Shown here piece by piece: positions 43,120-52,820 of a stretch of DNA of 64,000 bases. Both the position numbers and the translations under genes were made by a program. This DNA is from REEB52 sp964626905. GTDB taxonomy: Bacteria > Chlamydiota > Chlamydiia > Chlamydiales > SM23-39. The notes below the pieces were generated by a model, which was given only the letters and a program-made list of their open reading frames with translations, ran no database searches and was not told the DNA's origin. Numbering within the stretch: the stretch's first letter is position 1; each line of letters begins with the position of its first letter. Where the stretch lies: positions 1-64,000 of the forward strand of contig CAZVHA010000007.1 in the NCBI GenBank assembly GCA_964626905.1. Direction: 5' to 3'.

Positions 43120-45286
43120 AGATTGGATCGACATCGATTTTTGCTGCTGGAAGGTCTTTCAAATAGGGGAGGATCTGATGGATTTTGGCCCCTTTGAGGA
43201 CGATCTGGAAGCGAAAGAGGTCTTTTACTTTTGCATAACCGGATGGCATGGGAGGCCAAATCTCAATGTGGGGCGCCCCTTTTTTCTTGAGCATCTGGTA
43301 CGCCGTTTCTCCTTTTTCTTTTGCCTTCTCTTCATTTGCATCTGTGAAAAGCAATTTGACGAGGTGCGAGAAGGGGGGATAGCCAAAGGTGCGCCGCTCT
43401 TCGATTTGCGCTTTGTAAAAGGTCTCGTAATCTTGGGCAGCGGCCCATTTGAGTGTAGGATGATCGGGTAAAAAAGTCTGGATGATCACTTCGCCTTCGA
43501 GCTCTGCCCTTCCCGCTCTTCCAGCCACCTGCGTAATCAGCTGAAATACCTGTTCTGGAGATCTAAAATCGGGGATGAAAAGAGCGGCATCGGGATTGAG
43601 GACGCCGACGAGGGTGACAGAAGGGAAGTGAAATCCTTTCGCGATCATCTGCGTTCCGATGAGAACATCGGCCTTGTGCGCCCGAAATTGTTTAAACATC
43701 TCTTCGTGGCTATTTTTTTTGTGGGTCGTATCCCGGTCCATTCTCAATGTCCGCACCTCGGGAAAAATCGCGTGTAAACTCCGTTCGACATGCTCTGTGC
43801 CAAATCCCTTAAATTGGAGATTTTCTCTTGAGCTGCAAGAGGGGCACTCGCGCAAAATTTCCCTTTGGAAATGGCAAAAATGGCATTTCAGGGCAAAATC
43901 ATTTTTGTGGAAGGTGAGCGCGAGATCGCAGTGGGGACATTTGATGATGTGAAGACACTGTTTGCAAACTTGCATCCGGTGATAGCCGCGCCGGTTGAGA
44001 AAAAGGAGCGTCTGTTCTCCCTTATCCAACCGTTTTTTGATCCCTTCTAAAAGCGCATCTGAAAAATGGGTAAAGCCGCTCTGTTTTTCGACGCTGAGCG
44101 CCATATCGACGATGGTCACTTTTGGCATCGGAGCTGAAGTGGCCCGAGATAAAAGTTCATGGAACTGGTACTTGCCGATACTCGCGTTATAGCGCGATTC
44201 GATCGAGGGCGTTGCGCTTCCCAAAATGACGGAACATCTTTCGATAAACCCCCTCATGACGGCTGTATCTCTTCCGTGATAACAAGGGGTTTCATCGCTT
44301 TGCTTATAGGAAGAGTCGTGCTCTTCATCGACGATGATGAGCCCTAAGTTTTGTGCAGGGCAAAAAAGGGCCGATCTCGCCCCAATCACAAGTTTCGCCT
44401 TTCCCCCTCGTAAGTCTTCCCAAGCTGTTGTCCGCTCCCCCAACGAGCGGCGGTGGTGCAAAATGGCGATCTTTTGCGAAAAGCGGGCCTTAAAACGCTC
44501 AATCGTCTGCGATGTGAGAGAAATTTCGGGCACGAGCATGATCGCCGAGCGGTTCATCTCCAGTGCCCTTTGAATCGCCTGCATGTAGACTTCCGTTTTC
44601 CCACTCCCCGTCACTCCATAGATCAGATGGGTTGCAAATTCTTTTGTCTCAATTGTCTGACAAATCGCATCAAGACTTCTTTTTTGTTCTGCATTGAGCA
44701 ATTTAGGCAAAGTGGGGAAAAACTCCTCTTCCAAAAGCTCTTTTTTCACATCGACTTTTTGCGCAGTGATCCACCCCTCTTTGGCAAGGGAAGCTGCAGC
44801 TTTTTTGGATCCTTCTAAATCGGTCAAAAAGAGCCCTTTGGGAGCGTGCAAAATCTCTTCGAGAACGGCTGCTTTTTGGGCTGCTTTCCCTCGAAATAGT
44901 TCGATCGCCTTGATGCACTCGTCATGAGTTTTGGCCAATGTTAAAAAGAGCTGTTTTTTTTCCGAGACCCCTTTGCGCACATTCACGGGGATAAAGCATC
45001 GTAACACTTTTTGCAAGGGGGCACAGTAGTAGTGGGACATCCAATGGGCGAGCTTCCACTGCGGATCGGAAAGTTCTCCTTTGGGAGAAAGAATTTTGGC
45101 GATCTCTTTTACTCCGGGCCACTCTGTTTGATTTTTGATTTTGGAAATGGTCCCCTTTTTGAATTTTGATTGGAGGGGAACTTCCACCCGCATCCCCAAC
45201 TCGACATTGAGTCCTTCGGGCACTTTATAATCGAGCGGCTTTGCGAGATTTTGGTCGAGCAAAACTTCTACGAAAATTTCTGGCAA
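43109..45286 (-). CDS. priA: Primosomal helicase PriA
   Basis: PriA restarts stalled replication forks. The 725-residue protein has the N-terminal 3'-end-binding domain (FVEVLLDQNLAKPLDYKVP), Walker A GVTGSGKTEVY, a DEEHDSSYKQSDETPCYHGRD Walker B region, and the two zinc clusters in CKQCLHIIKCPHCDLAL and CHFC...CPSC. The open frame continues 69 codons upstream, but TTG 45286 gives the normal N-terminus. It overlaps the 3' end of the next gene by 19 bp. Both are in the order seen in Chlamydia. Confidence 0.94.
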   Translation of the reverse strand: MPEIFVEVLLDQNLAKPLDYKVPEGLNVELGMRVEVPLQSKFKKGTISKIKNQTEWPGVKEIAKILSPKGELSDPQWKLAHWMSHYYCAPLQKVLRCFIPVNVRKGVSEKKQLFLTLAKTHDECIKAIELFRGKAAQKAAVLEEILHAPKGLFLTDLEGSKKAAASLAKEGWITAQKVDVKKELLEEEFFPTLPKLLNAEQKRSLDAICQTIETKEFATHLIYGVTGSGKTEVYMQAIQRALEMNRSAIMLVPEISLTSQTIERFKARFSQKIAILHHRRSLGERTTAWEDLRGGKAKLVIGARSALFCPAQNLGLIIVDEEHDSSYKQSDETPCYHGRDTAVMRGFIERCSVILGSATPSIESRYNASIGKYQFHELLSRATSAPMPKVTIVDMALSVEKQSGFTHFSDALLEGIKKRLDKGEQTLLFLNRRGYHRMQVCKQCLHIIKCPHCDLALTFHKNDFALKCHFCHFQREILRECPSCSSRENLQFKGFGTEHVERSLHAIFPEVRTLRMDRDTTHKKNSHEEMFKQFRAHKADVLIGTQMIAKGFHFPSVTLVGVLNPDAALFIPDFRSPEQVFQLITQVAGRAGRAELEGEVIIQTFLPDHPTLKWAAAQDYETFYKAQIEERRTFGYPPFSHLVKLLFTDANEEKAKEKGETAYQMLKKKGAPHIEIWPPMPSGYAKVKDLFRFQIVLKGAKIHQILPYLKDLPAAKIDVDPISIF

Positions 45287-45990
45287 AGGGCCCTCCACAA
45301 AGACCTCTTCAATAGACCATCTTTTAGGTAAAGGGAAAGATCGGGCAAAAGAAATAAGGGGACCTCTCCGAGGAGGCGAATCCCTTGAGCGGGGGTCTCT
45401 TTGTAAAAATGCATCAGCTCTTTGAGCTGCCAAAGGGTATAATCGCAAAGGAGCACCGTTTTGAGATCTTCGACCGATAAAAATGTGCCCCACTGCTTTT
45501 CTTTCTCAATCTCTTCTGCCTGTACGATTTTGGCAGGGCCAAAACAGATATCGATCGCGTTTGCAATTTCATTTAAAAGGGTTCTTTGCTCCGGCGGTTC
45601 TTGGTAGACTAAAATTGAGATGGGGGCCGATCGATTTTTTGTCTTCCAGCGCATCGAAATCTTTTTTGCGATCTCATCCCCTGGAATTTCCTCTAAAATT
45701 TTCAGATCGGGTGCAATCACCGAAAAGACGTTTCTCACCTGGGAATAGGGGAGTATCGGCTTTGTTAAAACGGCTGATCTTTCTTGGGGAGGCGCCGCCA
45801 AAACGGGGGGCTTTTCCACTTTTATCGCTTGCGGCAGCGGTCTCATTTTAGGGAGTTCTATACTCTCTTTGACTGTTGGAATAGGGGCTGATTTTCGATA
45901 CGCTTTTCGAAAATACTCGGCGTCTTCTGAAGAGGCCAAAACAGCAGGGCCCTGCTCTCGGATGTAGGCAATGAGATCTTCCAAACCCAT
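45268..45990 (-). CDS. Chlamydial conserved protein upstream of priA
   Basis: The 240-residue protein has no signal or clear domain; a Pro-rich stretch (about 40-75) links two parts, and the C-terminal half is mixed helix/strand (SILVYQEPPEQRTLLNEIAN...). Chlamydia has an uncharacterised gene of similar position before priA. Overlap and order suggest co-expression with priA, but no role in replication restart is shown. Confidence 0.65.
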   Translation of the reverse strand: MGLEDLIAYIREQGPAVLASSEDAEYFRKAYRKSAPIPTVKESIELPKMRPLPQAIKVEKPPVLAAPPQERSAVLTKPILPYSQVRNVFSVIAPDLKILEEIPGDEIAKKISMRWKTKNRSAPISILVYQEPPEQRTLLNEIANAIDICFGPAKIVQAEEIEKEKQWGTFLSVEDLKTVLLCDYTLWQLKELMHFYKETPAQGIRLLGEVPLFLLPDLSLYLKDGLLKRSLWRALCQKFS

Positions 45991-46021
45991 AAAGAGTCGA
46001 TTCTCTCACAAAAACTAGTTA

Positions 46022-46194
46022 ATACACAAACGGACTCAACAGTTGGTTTTTGCCGGCGTCGGACAGCCACCAAATTTGAGTTCGCCTGCATCGCTAAACT
46101 TGTTAAGTTTAGCTGCTTCGTCGTCGGCTGCGCCTTCCTCAAATTTGGGGCGCCTCCTAGGCAAATTCCCAACTTTTGAGTTCGTTTGTGTATA
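46022..46194 (-). mobile_element. MITE copy B
   Basis: The 173-bp element is closely similar (opposite strand) to copy A at 54346-54519 over its whole length. It has about 25-bp imperfect terminal inverted repeats (ATACACAAACG...AGTTGG) and carries the family blocks AGGAGGCGCCCC, CCGACG.CGAAGCAGCTAAA and CTCAAATTTGGTGGCTG. It fills the space between the two neighbouring genes and ends 1 bp before the stop codon of the 46196 gene. Confidence 0.82.
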
Positions 46195-46195
46195 T

Positions 46196-46768
46196 TCACC
46201 AACAGATCTCATTGATGAGAGGTTCAACAGAGGCAAAAAAGGAGTCGAAGCCGCGCCGGTTGTATCCTTCGTAGATCACGGCTCTCAATTGGTCGTGCCC
46301 TGTGGGGAAAAAACTTTGGAGGAGCTCCTGTATGCATTTTTCTCCTAAGAATTCGTTGAAGGTGTCCCTATTTTCAATCAGGTAAACGAGTAGATTTTCA
46401 TCTGAGCGCGATTCCCTTAAGAGAGGAGTGAGCTTCTGGAAATAGTCCTTCAAACACTCTTGCAATTGCGAGGCGAGCAGCTGAGGCGCTTCTCCCTTCG
46501 CTATTTTCTCTGAGAGGATCGATCGGATTTTGAATGAGAAAAGGACCTTTCGGATCTCTTCAAGAGCACAAATGAGCGCAGCTCCATTAGCGGGAGCCCC
46601 TTTTGCGAGAACCTCAGAATGGAACTGCAATTTATCAAAGGGAAATTCTGAAGGGTTCTTCAACGCCGCAAATCCTTTGAGCGTTTCTAGGATGAGTTGG
46701 AGAGTCAAAGAGCGAGCCATAGGTGTTTCCAAGTTGGACGGGAACAGGGGAGAGGGATTAAAACTAGA
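46196..46768 (-). CDS. Hypothetical helical protein
   Basis: About 190 residues, predicted mostly helical, with no signal peptide, membrane segment or known motif (LILETLKGFAALKNPSEFPF...). Two starts are possible: ATG 46768, used here, and ATG 46810; neither has a clear Shine-Dalgarno. It stands alone next to a MITE, between the priA block and sucC. No family is recognised. Confidence 0.55.
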   Translation of the reverse strand, partial: SSFNPSPLFPSNLETPMARSLTLQLILETLKGFAALKNPSEFPFDKLQFHSEVLAKGAPANGAALICALEEIRKVLFSFKIRSILSEKIAKGEAPQLLASQLQECLKDYFQKLTPLLRESRSDENLLVYLIENRDTFNEFLGEKCIQELLQSFFPTGHDQLRAVIYEGYNRRGFDSFFASVEPLINEICW

Positions 46769-46896
46769 CATAACAATCCAAATCAGACGACCCAGAAGAT
46801 TATCATACAACTGCTTATTGGGGAAAGAAAATTGATTGATCGGAATGGGGTTTTCCGGAGATAAAGAGGAAGGGGCGAGGTGGAGGATCTAGAGCG

Positions 46897-48051
46897 ATGA
46901 ATTTACACGAGTATCAGGCAAAAGAGATTTTGCAAAAATACCAGATCCCCATCCCCCCTTTTTTGGTGATTGAGAGCCATTTAGAGATAAAAAAAGAAAA
47001 GTTCAAAAAGGGGGTTTTGAAAGTCCAGGTCCACGCAGGGGGGCGGGGGAAGGCGGGCGGCGTTCGATTTGCGAATACAGAAAAAGAGATGGAAGAGATT
47101 GCAGAAGTGCTTCTTGGAATGAAGATTGTGAATGAGCAGACAGGTCCGCAAGGGGTGATTGCGAGCAAAGTGCTCATCTCAGACCCGGTTGATATTGTGA
47201 AAGAATACTATATCGGCGCCCTTGTCGATCGGGCAAAGGCCTGTCCTCTTTTAATCGCATCGCCTGAAGGGGGGATGGAGATTGAGGAGGTAGCCCAAAA
47301 ACATCCCGACAAAATTTTAAAAATCCCCTTTGGATTTGATGGGAAATTGAGATCCTATCAGCTCGTTCGCCTCTGCAAATTTATGGGATGGACAAAGGAT
47401 CTTGCCAAACAGGGGGCGATGATTGCGAAGGGACTTGCAAAATGCTTTATTGAAACGGACGCCTCTCTTCTCGAGATTAACCCTCTTGTCGCAAGTTCTG
47501 GGGGCGATCTCTTGGCGCTCGATGCCAAATTGAGCATTGACGACAACGCTCTATTTCGCCAGGAGGCGATTGGAGCTCTTTATGACCCGACGCAAAGTTC
47601 CCCTCAGGAAAGAGAGGCCAAAAAATATGAGCTGGCCTACATCGCGATGCAAGGGAACATCGGATGTATGGTCAATGGGGCGGGCCTTGCGATGGCGACG
47701 ATGGACATCATCCAATTGCATGGGGGGGCACCTGCCAATTTTCTCGATGTGGGCGGGGGCGCTTCAAAGGAAAAGGTGGCCGAAGGATTTCGGATTATTT
47801 TGAGCGATCCATCAGTGAAGGCAATTTTGATCAATATTTTTGGCGGGATCATGAACTGTGCGACTTTGGCGCTTGGAGTGATTCACGCAGCAAAAGAGCA
47901 AAAGATTCAGGTTCCCCTCATCGTGAGGATGGAGGGGACCAACGTCGATGAGGGGAAAAAACTTTTAAGAGAAAGTGGGCTAAAAATCGAGACGGCTGAA
48001 GATCTCGATCGGGCAGCGATTCTTGCCGTGCAAGCGGCAAAGGGGAGGTAA
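46897..48051 (+). CDS. sucC: Succinyl-CoA synthetase beta subunit SucC
   Basis: SucC binds the nucleotide in the reaction succinyl-CoA to succinate with substrate-level phosphorylation. The 384-residue protein starts with the family MNLHEYQAKEILQKYQIP, has the ATP-grasp KVQVHAGGRGKAGGV, INPLV and NIFGGIMNC. It is followed 2 bp later by sucD. The pair opens an operon that runs on into an M50 protease, a lipoprotein and an MFS transporter. Confidence 0.97.
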   Translation: MNLHEYQAKEILQKYQIPIPPFLVIESHLEIKKEKFKKGVLKVQVHAGGRGKAGGVRFANTEKEMEEIAEVLLGMKIVNEQTGPQGVIASKVLISDPVDIVKEYYIGALVDRAKACPLLIASPEGGMEIEEVAQKHPDKILKIPFGFDGKLRSYQLVRLCKFMGWTKDLAKQGAMIAKGLAKCFIETDASLLEINPLVASSGGDLLALDAKLSIDDNALFRQEAIGALYDPTQSSPQEREAKKYELAYIAMQGNIGCMVNGAGLAMATMDIIQLHGGAPANFLDVGGGASKEKVAEGFRIILSDPSVKAILINIFGGIMNCATLALGVIHAAKEQKIQVPLIVRMEGTNVDEGKKLLRESGLKIETAEDLDRAAILAVQAAKGR

Positions 48052-48053
48052 AC

Positions 48054-48926
48054 TTGGCAATTTTGGCAAATAAAGAGACCAAAGTAATTGTGCAGGGAAT
48101 CACGGGACAGGCGGGGCAGTTTCACGCGGAGCAGTGCAAAGAGTACGGGACGAAAATTGTGGGGGGAGTGACGCCGGGAAAAGGGGGAAGCGAAATATTA
48201 GGAGTGCCTGTTTTTGACACAGTTTTCGAGGCAAAACAAGAAGTGGACCCAGATGCGACGTTGATTTTTGTCCCTGCTCCTTTTGCGGCGGATGCGATTT
48301 TGGAAGCTGAAGAGGCAAAAATTCCCCTCATCATCTGCATCACAGAAGGGATTCCAATTCGGGACATGCTCGAGGTGAAACGGGTGATGAGCCTATCGAA
48401 ATCGCGTCTTATCGGACCGAATTGTCCTGGACTCATCACTCCTGGCGAGTGTAAGATTGGAATCATGCCTGGTTATATTCACAAAAAAGGGAAAGTTGGC
48501 ATTGTCTCGCGCTCGGGAACGCTCACCTATGAGGCTGTTTGGCAAACGACGCAGCTGGGGCTTGGCCAATCGAGCTGTGTGGGGATTGGGGGAGATCCTT
48601 TGAATGGGACACAGTTCATCGATATCTTAAAACTGTTTGAAAAAGACGCTCAAACAGAGGCGATCCTTCTCATTGGAGAAATTGGGGGCGATGCAGAGGA
48701 AAAAGCGGCTGGGTGGGCCAAAAAGCATTTGTCAAAGCCGCTGGCTGTATTTATTGCTGGCTCAACGGCGCCTCCGGGCAGGAGGATGGGGCATGCGGGG
48801 GCGATTATCTCTGGTGGGAAGGGGGCAGCTGCGCCCAAATTTGCGGCCTTTGAAAAGGCGGGGGCGGTTGTGACCCACAATCCTGCGAACATGGGCCTTG
48901 CAGTCCAAAAGGCGCTGCAGCGATGA
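48054..48926 (+). CDS. sucD: Succinyl-CoA synthetase alpha subunit SucD
   Basis: SucD holds the CoA site and the phosphorylated histidine. The 290-residue protein shows VQGITGQAGQFHAEQ, GPNCPGLITPGECKIGIMPG, RSGTLTYEAV, and the His loop GHAGAIISGGKG (phospho-His). The start is TTG 48054 (LANKETKVIVQG N-terminus); the stop overlaps the next ATG. Confidence 0.97.
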   Translation: MAILANKETKVIVQGITGQAGQFHAEQCKEYGTKIVGGVTPGKGGSEILGVPVFDTVFEAKQEVDPDATLIFVPAPFAADAILEAEEAKIPLIICITEGIPIRDMLEVKRVMSLSKSRLIGPNCPGLITPGECKIGIMPGYIHKKGKVGIVSRSGTLTYEAVWQTTQLGLGQSSCVGIGGDPLNGTQFIDILKLFEKDAQTEAILLIGEIGGDAEEKAAGWAKKHLSKPLAVFIAGSTAPPGRRMGHAGAIISGGKGAAAPKFAAFEKAGAVVTHNPANMGLAVQKALQR

Positions 48927-50059
48927 TTGTGATTCCGGGTCCGATCCCCCTCTACATTCACCCTTTTTTTTGGTTTTTTGCGGCGCTGATCGGGTTTATC
49001 ATTTCGCAATCGATTTTTGGAATGCTCGTTTGGGTGGGGATCATTTTTGTCTCCGTCATCATCCATGAATTTGGGCATGCTTTGACGGCCGTGTTATTTC
49101 GGCAAAAGGCGCGTATCCAGCTGGTGGCGATGGGAGGGGTGACCACTTTTGAGGGGCCGAAACTGAAGTTTTGGCAGCAGTTTATCATCACTTTCAATGG
49201 CCCTCTTTTTGGTTTTTTTCTCTTCCTTGCGGCGACGGCTCTTTTAAAGGTCCCGTTTCCTCCTCTGATGTTAAAAATATTGAAGATGACGCAAATGGCA
49301 AATCTCTTTTGGACGGTGGTCAATCTGCTCCCTGTTTTGCCGCTTGATGGAGGGCAACTTTTGCGCATTGTTTTGGAGGGGATTTTTGGGATTCAGGGGT
49401 TTAAAGCCTCACTTTTGACTGGGGCCCTTTTTGGAGCGCTCATCTCTTTTTATTTCTTTGCGATGCAACAATTTTTGATTGGGGCTTTTTTCTTTCTTTT
49501 CGCATTTCAGAGCTTTGACTCTTGGAGGAGGGCTCGCCACGCGACGCGCAGCGACCGCTCGGAGGAGAACAAGCATCTGATGGTCCAAGCTGAAATGGCT
49601 CTCAATCAGGGGAATAAAGAGGAGGCGAAAAAGCTATTGGAGGAGGTGCGGCAAAAAGGGAAGGGGGGGATTTTGGCGGTGGCGGCGCAGCAGTATCTCG
49701 CTTTTTTTGCTTTTCAAGAGGGAAAAAAAAAGGATTCTTATGAGATGCTCTTGGAGATTAAGGGGGATTTGGCGGATGATTCGATTTGCATGCTCCATGA
49801 ACTTGCCTCTGAGCAAAAAAATTATCCGCTTGTGATTGAGATATCGGCCCGCTGTTATCAGATTGAGCCGAGTCAAAAGATGGCCATCAATAACGCCCGG
49901 GCATTTGCGCATGAAAATGAGCCCAAACACGCAGGAGGTTGGCTGCAGACGGCGTGGCAGTATGGGTCATTTGATCTAAATCAACTGCTGCAAGAAGAAG
50001 TTTTCCAACCGATTAAAAACCATAGAGAATTTCAGGAGTTCATTCAAAGTTTACAATGA
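48923..50059 (+). CDS. Site-2 (M50) metalloprotease family protein
   Basis: The 378-residue membrane protein has the zinc motif HEFGH (about 50-54) and the second metal site NLLPVLPLDGGQ, both of the S2P type, within about six membrane helices. After about residue 215 a soluble helical, TPR-like tail follows (EMALNQGNKEEAKKLLEEV). S2P enzymes cut transmembrane regulators. The substrate is unknown. The start overlaps the sucD stop (ATGA). Confidence 0.88.
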   Translation: MIVIPGPIPLYIHPFFWFFAALIGFIISQSIFGMLVWVGIIFVSVIIHEFGHALTAVLFRQKARIQLVAMGGVTTFEGPKLKFWQQFIITFNGPLFGFFLFLAATALLKVPFPPLMLKILKMTQMANLFWTVVNLLPVLPLDGGQLLRIVLEGIFGIQGFKASLLTGALFGALISFYFFAMQQFLIGAFFFLFAFQSFDSWRRARHATRSDRSEENKHLMVQAEMALNQGNKEEAKKLLEEVRQKGKGGILAVAAQQYLAFFAFQEGKKKDSYEMLLEIKGDLADDSICMLHELASEQKNYPLVIEISARCYQIEPSQKMAINNARAFAHENEPKHAGGWLQTAWQYGSFDLNQLLQEEVFQPIKNHREFQEFIQSLQ

Positions 50060-50436
50060 GATACGCACTGATTTTTGCCCCCTTTGTTTTTAGCGCTTGC
50101 ACGAGTAACGTGAACACCCTTGTTCAGAGGGAAAAAATTTTTCATTTGCAAAAGAAAATGCAGCTGGCTCAAAAGGAAAAGGAGAGGGCTGAAAAAGACG
50201 TTGTGATGCTGGCGCGCGAGATAGATCTTGCGAAGTTAGAACTCATCCGACGCCAGATTGACAATTATGAGCCCAGTCCATTGGATCCGGCATCTGCTTT
50301 TATTGCGGAAAGAGAAGCTTTGTACGGCTTGATCCAATCGGGGGATACCGAGATGGCGCTGGAGGCGCAAGTGGAATTGGATCGGATTTTAAGAATCATT
50401 ACGGAGCTCAGCGATGAAGAGCAGTTCGTCTTCTGA
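50056..50436 (+). CDS. Small coiled-coil lipoprotein
   Basis: The 126-residue protein starts with a signal peptide and lipobox (FVFSAC, Cys15), followed by a coiled coil (about 25-70) and a short acidic helical tail. It should be an envelope lipoprotein. Start and stop overlap both neighbours, so it is translated with the M50 gene and the MFS gene. Confidence 0.75.
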   Translation: MRYALIFAPFVFSACTSNVNTLVQREKIFHLQKKMQLAQKEKERAEKDVVMLAREIDLAKLELIRRQIDNYEPSPLDPASAFIAEREALYGLIQSGDTEMALEAQVELDRILRIITELSDEEQFVF

Positions 50437-51613
50437 CATTCTCCGCTTCCCGAAGATGATCCTTTTGATGCTCATCTGTTCTGTCGCCAACTTTTTGGGC
50501 ACTCTTCTTTCTCCTGCGCTCCCTGCACTGACAAAGGCGTTTCAGGTGACTCCGTCGGTGGCTGCGATCACGATGTCGATCTTTTTGATCGGTTATTGTA
50601 TTGGACAGCTCCCTTATGGTCCGATCGGCAATCGATTTGGGCGAAAAAAGGCATTTTACATTGGGATGGCAATCGCCCTTTGCGGCAATCTTCTCGGCTA
50701 TTTTGCCGACACATTTCCAGTCCTTTGCTTTGCCCGGTTTTTGCAGGCGGTGGGGGCGAGTGCAGGTCTTGTGAGCGCTTTTACAATCATTGGGGATCTG
50801 CATGCGGGCCCGGCTGCGAAAAAATCGCTTGCGACGATGTCTTTTGCTTTCGGAATCATCCCTGGGCTTGCCACTACTATCGGAGGATTTGTCACTGTGT
50901 TTGCGGGATGGCAAAGCTGTTTTCTCGTTCTATCTGTTTACATCGTGATTCTCTGGTTTTTTGCCCGTAAACTTCCCGAAACAGCGCCCCATTTGCATTT
51001 TGAGGCTCTAAAATTCCGTTCCGTGATAGAGGGGTACTATTCGCAGTTTAAAAATCCTCACATGGTTTTTTGTGCACTTCAAGCGGGATTGACAACGGCA
51101 TCGATGTACATTTTTATCACCCTTGCTCCTTATATTGGGATCAATCAAATTGGCCTTCTTCCCGACACTTATGGCCTTTTGGGGATTCTCCCTTCTGCGG
51201 GGCTTTTCACGGGGGCTTTGATCTCCAGGGCGCTCAGTGAAAAAGATCCTCGGATTGCCCCGGCGCTGGGGATTTTTTTATTTATTTTTGCTGCGAGTGG
51301 ATTCACCTATTTTTTCGCGCGCTCAGAAGTCACTGTCTGGACTCTCTTCGTACCGGCCATTTTCATGTACATGGGAAATAATCTGATCTGGTCGAATGCG
51401 CTTGCGCAAGGGCAAAGCAGATCGGACGATAAGTCGAACGCTTCTGCGGTGCTCCAGTTCATTAATTTGGCGGTGGCGACAGTGGGCGTTTTTGTCGTTC
51501 AGGCACTCCCCTCAACCAATCCAATGACGATGCCGTTCGTATTTTGGATCATTGCCGCCTTGAGTCTGATCTTGATGATCAAACTCAAAGCATTCCGGAA
51601 GCATCCGGGTTAA
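50414..51613 (+). CDS. MFS transporter (Bcr/CflA-like)
   Basis: The 399-residue membrane protein has 12 predicted helices and the MFS loop motif GPIGNRFGRKKAF (between helices 2 and 3). PALPALTKAF early in helix 1 fits the drug:H+ antiporter (Bcr/CflA) group. The substrate is unknown. Its start lies 23 bp within the lipoprotein gene; it ends 4 bp before the convergent kinase-like gene. Confidence 0.85.
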   Translation: MKSSSSSDILRFPKMILLMLICSVANFLGTLLSPALPALTKAFQVTPSVAAITMSIFLIGYCIGQLPYGPIGNRFGRKKAFYIGMAIALCGNLLGYFADTFPVLCFARFLQAVGASAGLVSAFTIIGDLHAGPAAKKSLATMSFAFGIIPGLATTIGGFVTVFAGWQSCFLVLSVYIVILWFFARKLPETAPHLHFEALKFRSVIEGYYSQFKNPHMVFCALQAGLTTASMYIFITLAPYIGINQIGLLPDTYGLLGILPSAGLFTGALISRALSEKDPRIAPALGIFLFIFAASGFTYFFARSEVTVWTLFVPAIFMYMGNNLIWSNALAQGQSRSDDKSNASAVLQFINLAVATVGVFVVQALPSTNPMTMPFVFWIIAALSLILMIKLKAFRKHPG

Positions 51614-51617
51614 TCGG

Positions 51618-52553
51618 TTACCCGAGTTTTCTTTCTTCTGAAGACAGGACAGCGATCGTATCGGAGTGCCTTTGTTTTAGTTGAGAGTCTCGAACAAGTC
51701 GCAATTTTCGCAAATCCTCTTCACTAAGTTTTAACCCTGCTTCTCCCATAATTTTTATTATCTCTTCAAAGTGCAACGGGAAGAGGTCAATAAGGATGCT
51801 ACAGGTGCGTTTATTGCAATTCTTGATTTTAACACCAAAATTTTCACCCATTGGATACCCAAGGGAGTTCTCTTCAAAGTGCTCTAAGTCTACCAATCCT
51901 AACTTCCCTACGCCGTTCTCGTCCAGATAAGGGCATATGTTGTCATATCTAGGAGCCGGAGTTTCATAAGGTACAGGACCCTTACCAAGTGCTAGTAGAT
52001 CTTCAAACTGACATCTTAGCACTAAGTTGGTGAATTCTTTCACCGCAGGAGTAAAAGCATCACGATTTGTCTCATAAATAGTGATAGCGTCTTTTGTCGA
52101 TAGGAGCACTGGAAGACGCTCTTCAGCTAAATATTTGCCTTCTCCTATTGTACCAAATATCTTAGGGACTATGAGGTGTGAATATCCTTGTCTCTTAATA
52201 GCTACGTTTGCAAAGTGTGTTCTTGACGAGCGAGAACGCCACTGATCTCCAACTTCTTTAATCACAAAATTGCCACCTAAGTACACTGGGCAAGTGCCAT
52301 TGGGTGCTTTCTGCAGTTGATGGATCTTGCTTTGATCACTTACGCAGTCTTGAAGAGTGAGCTGTTTAACTGTTCGCCTTTTCCAACACACCTGAGCAAG
52401 GTAGAAGCTTGCACCAACAGTTAGTAAAAATGCTCCCCAGTTAGCTGGAGAAGTATAGTTTGTATCATCTTCATTTGGTTTGGATGTAGAGCAGAATGAT
52501 GAATTAAGAAATCCGCAAGATAATTCTGCGATTGTTTTCGTTATAAATGACAT
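51618..52553 (-). CDS. Kinase-fold-like membrane protein, candidate effector
   Basis: The 311-residue protein has a probable membrane helix at about 37-57 (NWGAFLLTVGASFYLAQVCW). A region that resembles a reduced protein-kinase fold follows: GGNFVIKEVGDQW (strand with Lys), LAEERLPV (hinge), APRYDNICPYLDENGVGKLG then LVDLEHF (catalytic-loop-like Asn and a DLE where DFG is expected). This reading is tentative. No His-Arg-Asp motif is visible, so activity may be lost or atypical. It has an AT-rich leader with a TATACT box and AAAGGA before the ATG. Confidence 0.45.
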   Translation of the reverse strand: MSFITKTIAELSCGFLNSSFCSTSKPNEDDTNYTSPANWGAFLLTVGASFYLAQVCWKRRTVKQLTLQDCVSDQSKIHQLQKAPNGTCPVYLGGNFVIKEVGDQWRSRSSRTHFANVAIKRQGYSHLIVPKIFGTIGEGKYLAEERLPVLLSTKDAITIYETNRDAFTPAVKEFTNLVLRCQFEDLLALGKGPVPYETPAPRYDNICPYLDENGVGKLGLVDLEHFEENSLGYPMGENFGVKIKNCNKRTCSILIDLFPLHFEEIIKIMGEAGLKLSEEDLRKLRLVRDSQLKQRHSDTIAVLSSEERKLG

Positions 52554-52726
52554 TTGAACATCCTTTTTTCAAAGTATAGTATCATGAATTCATATTTTTT
52601 TTAAATATAAGCATTTTATTGAAATGCCCCCTTTTGGTAAGTTACGAGGGATGATTCAAGGAATGAGCGTATTCCGTTGAGTAGTAGTGGCTTACGGAAT
52701 GTGGAGATGCTGTGCGGACGTCCCAT
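52554..52726. other. Intergenic stretch between kinase-like gene and htrA
   Basis: No gene is seen. The left part is the AT-rich leader of the kinase-like gene (TATACT on the minus strand at 52573-52578). The right part contains an ATTCCGT/ACGGAAT inverted repeat (about 52668-52700) of unknown use. Confidence 0.4.
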
Positions 52727-52758
52727 AAAAAAACAGACCACGGGTTTATGGCCCGTGG
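52727..52758 (-). terminator. Rho-independent terminator of htrA
   Basis: On the minus strand a CCACGGG/CCCGTGG stem (52738-52758) is followed by TCTG and seven T (52727-52733). A second hairpin, GCATGGG/CCCATGC, lies just before it at about 52764-52781. Confidence 0.75.
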
Positions 52759-52820
52759 CTTTCGCATGGGTGCCCCCATGCGGGATGGGGTCCTCATCAT
52801 ATAGAATTTTTTATAAGATA

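Noticed and set aside
45287..45493. Extended N-terminus of PriA
   Set aside because: The extra codons lie inside the upstream gene in another frame, and PriA similarity starts right after the TTG at 45286.
52764..52781. Second hairpin near htrA as a riboswitch
   Set aside because: It is a simple stem directly by the htrA terminator, on the 3' side of the gene, without any aptamer-like core.
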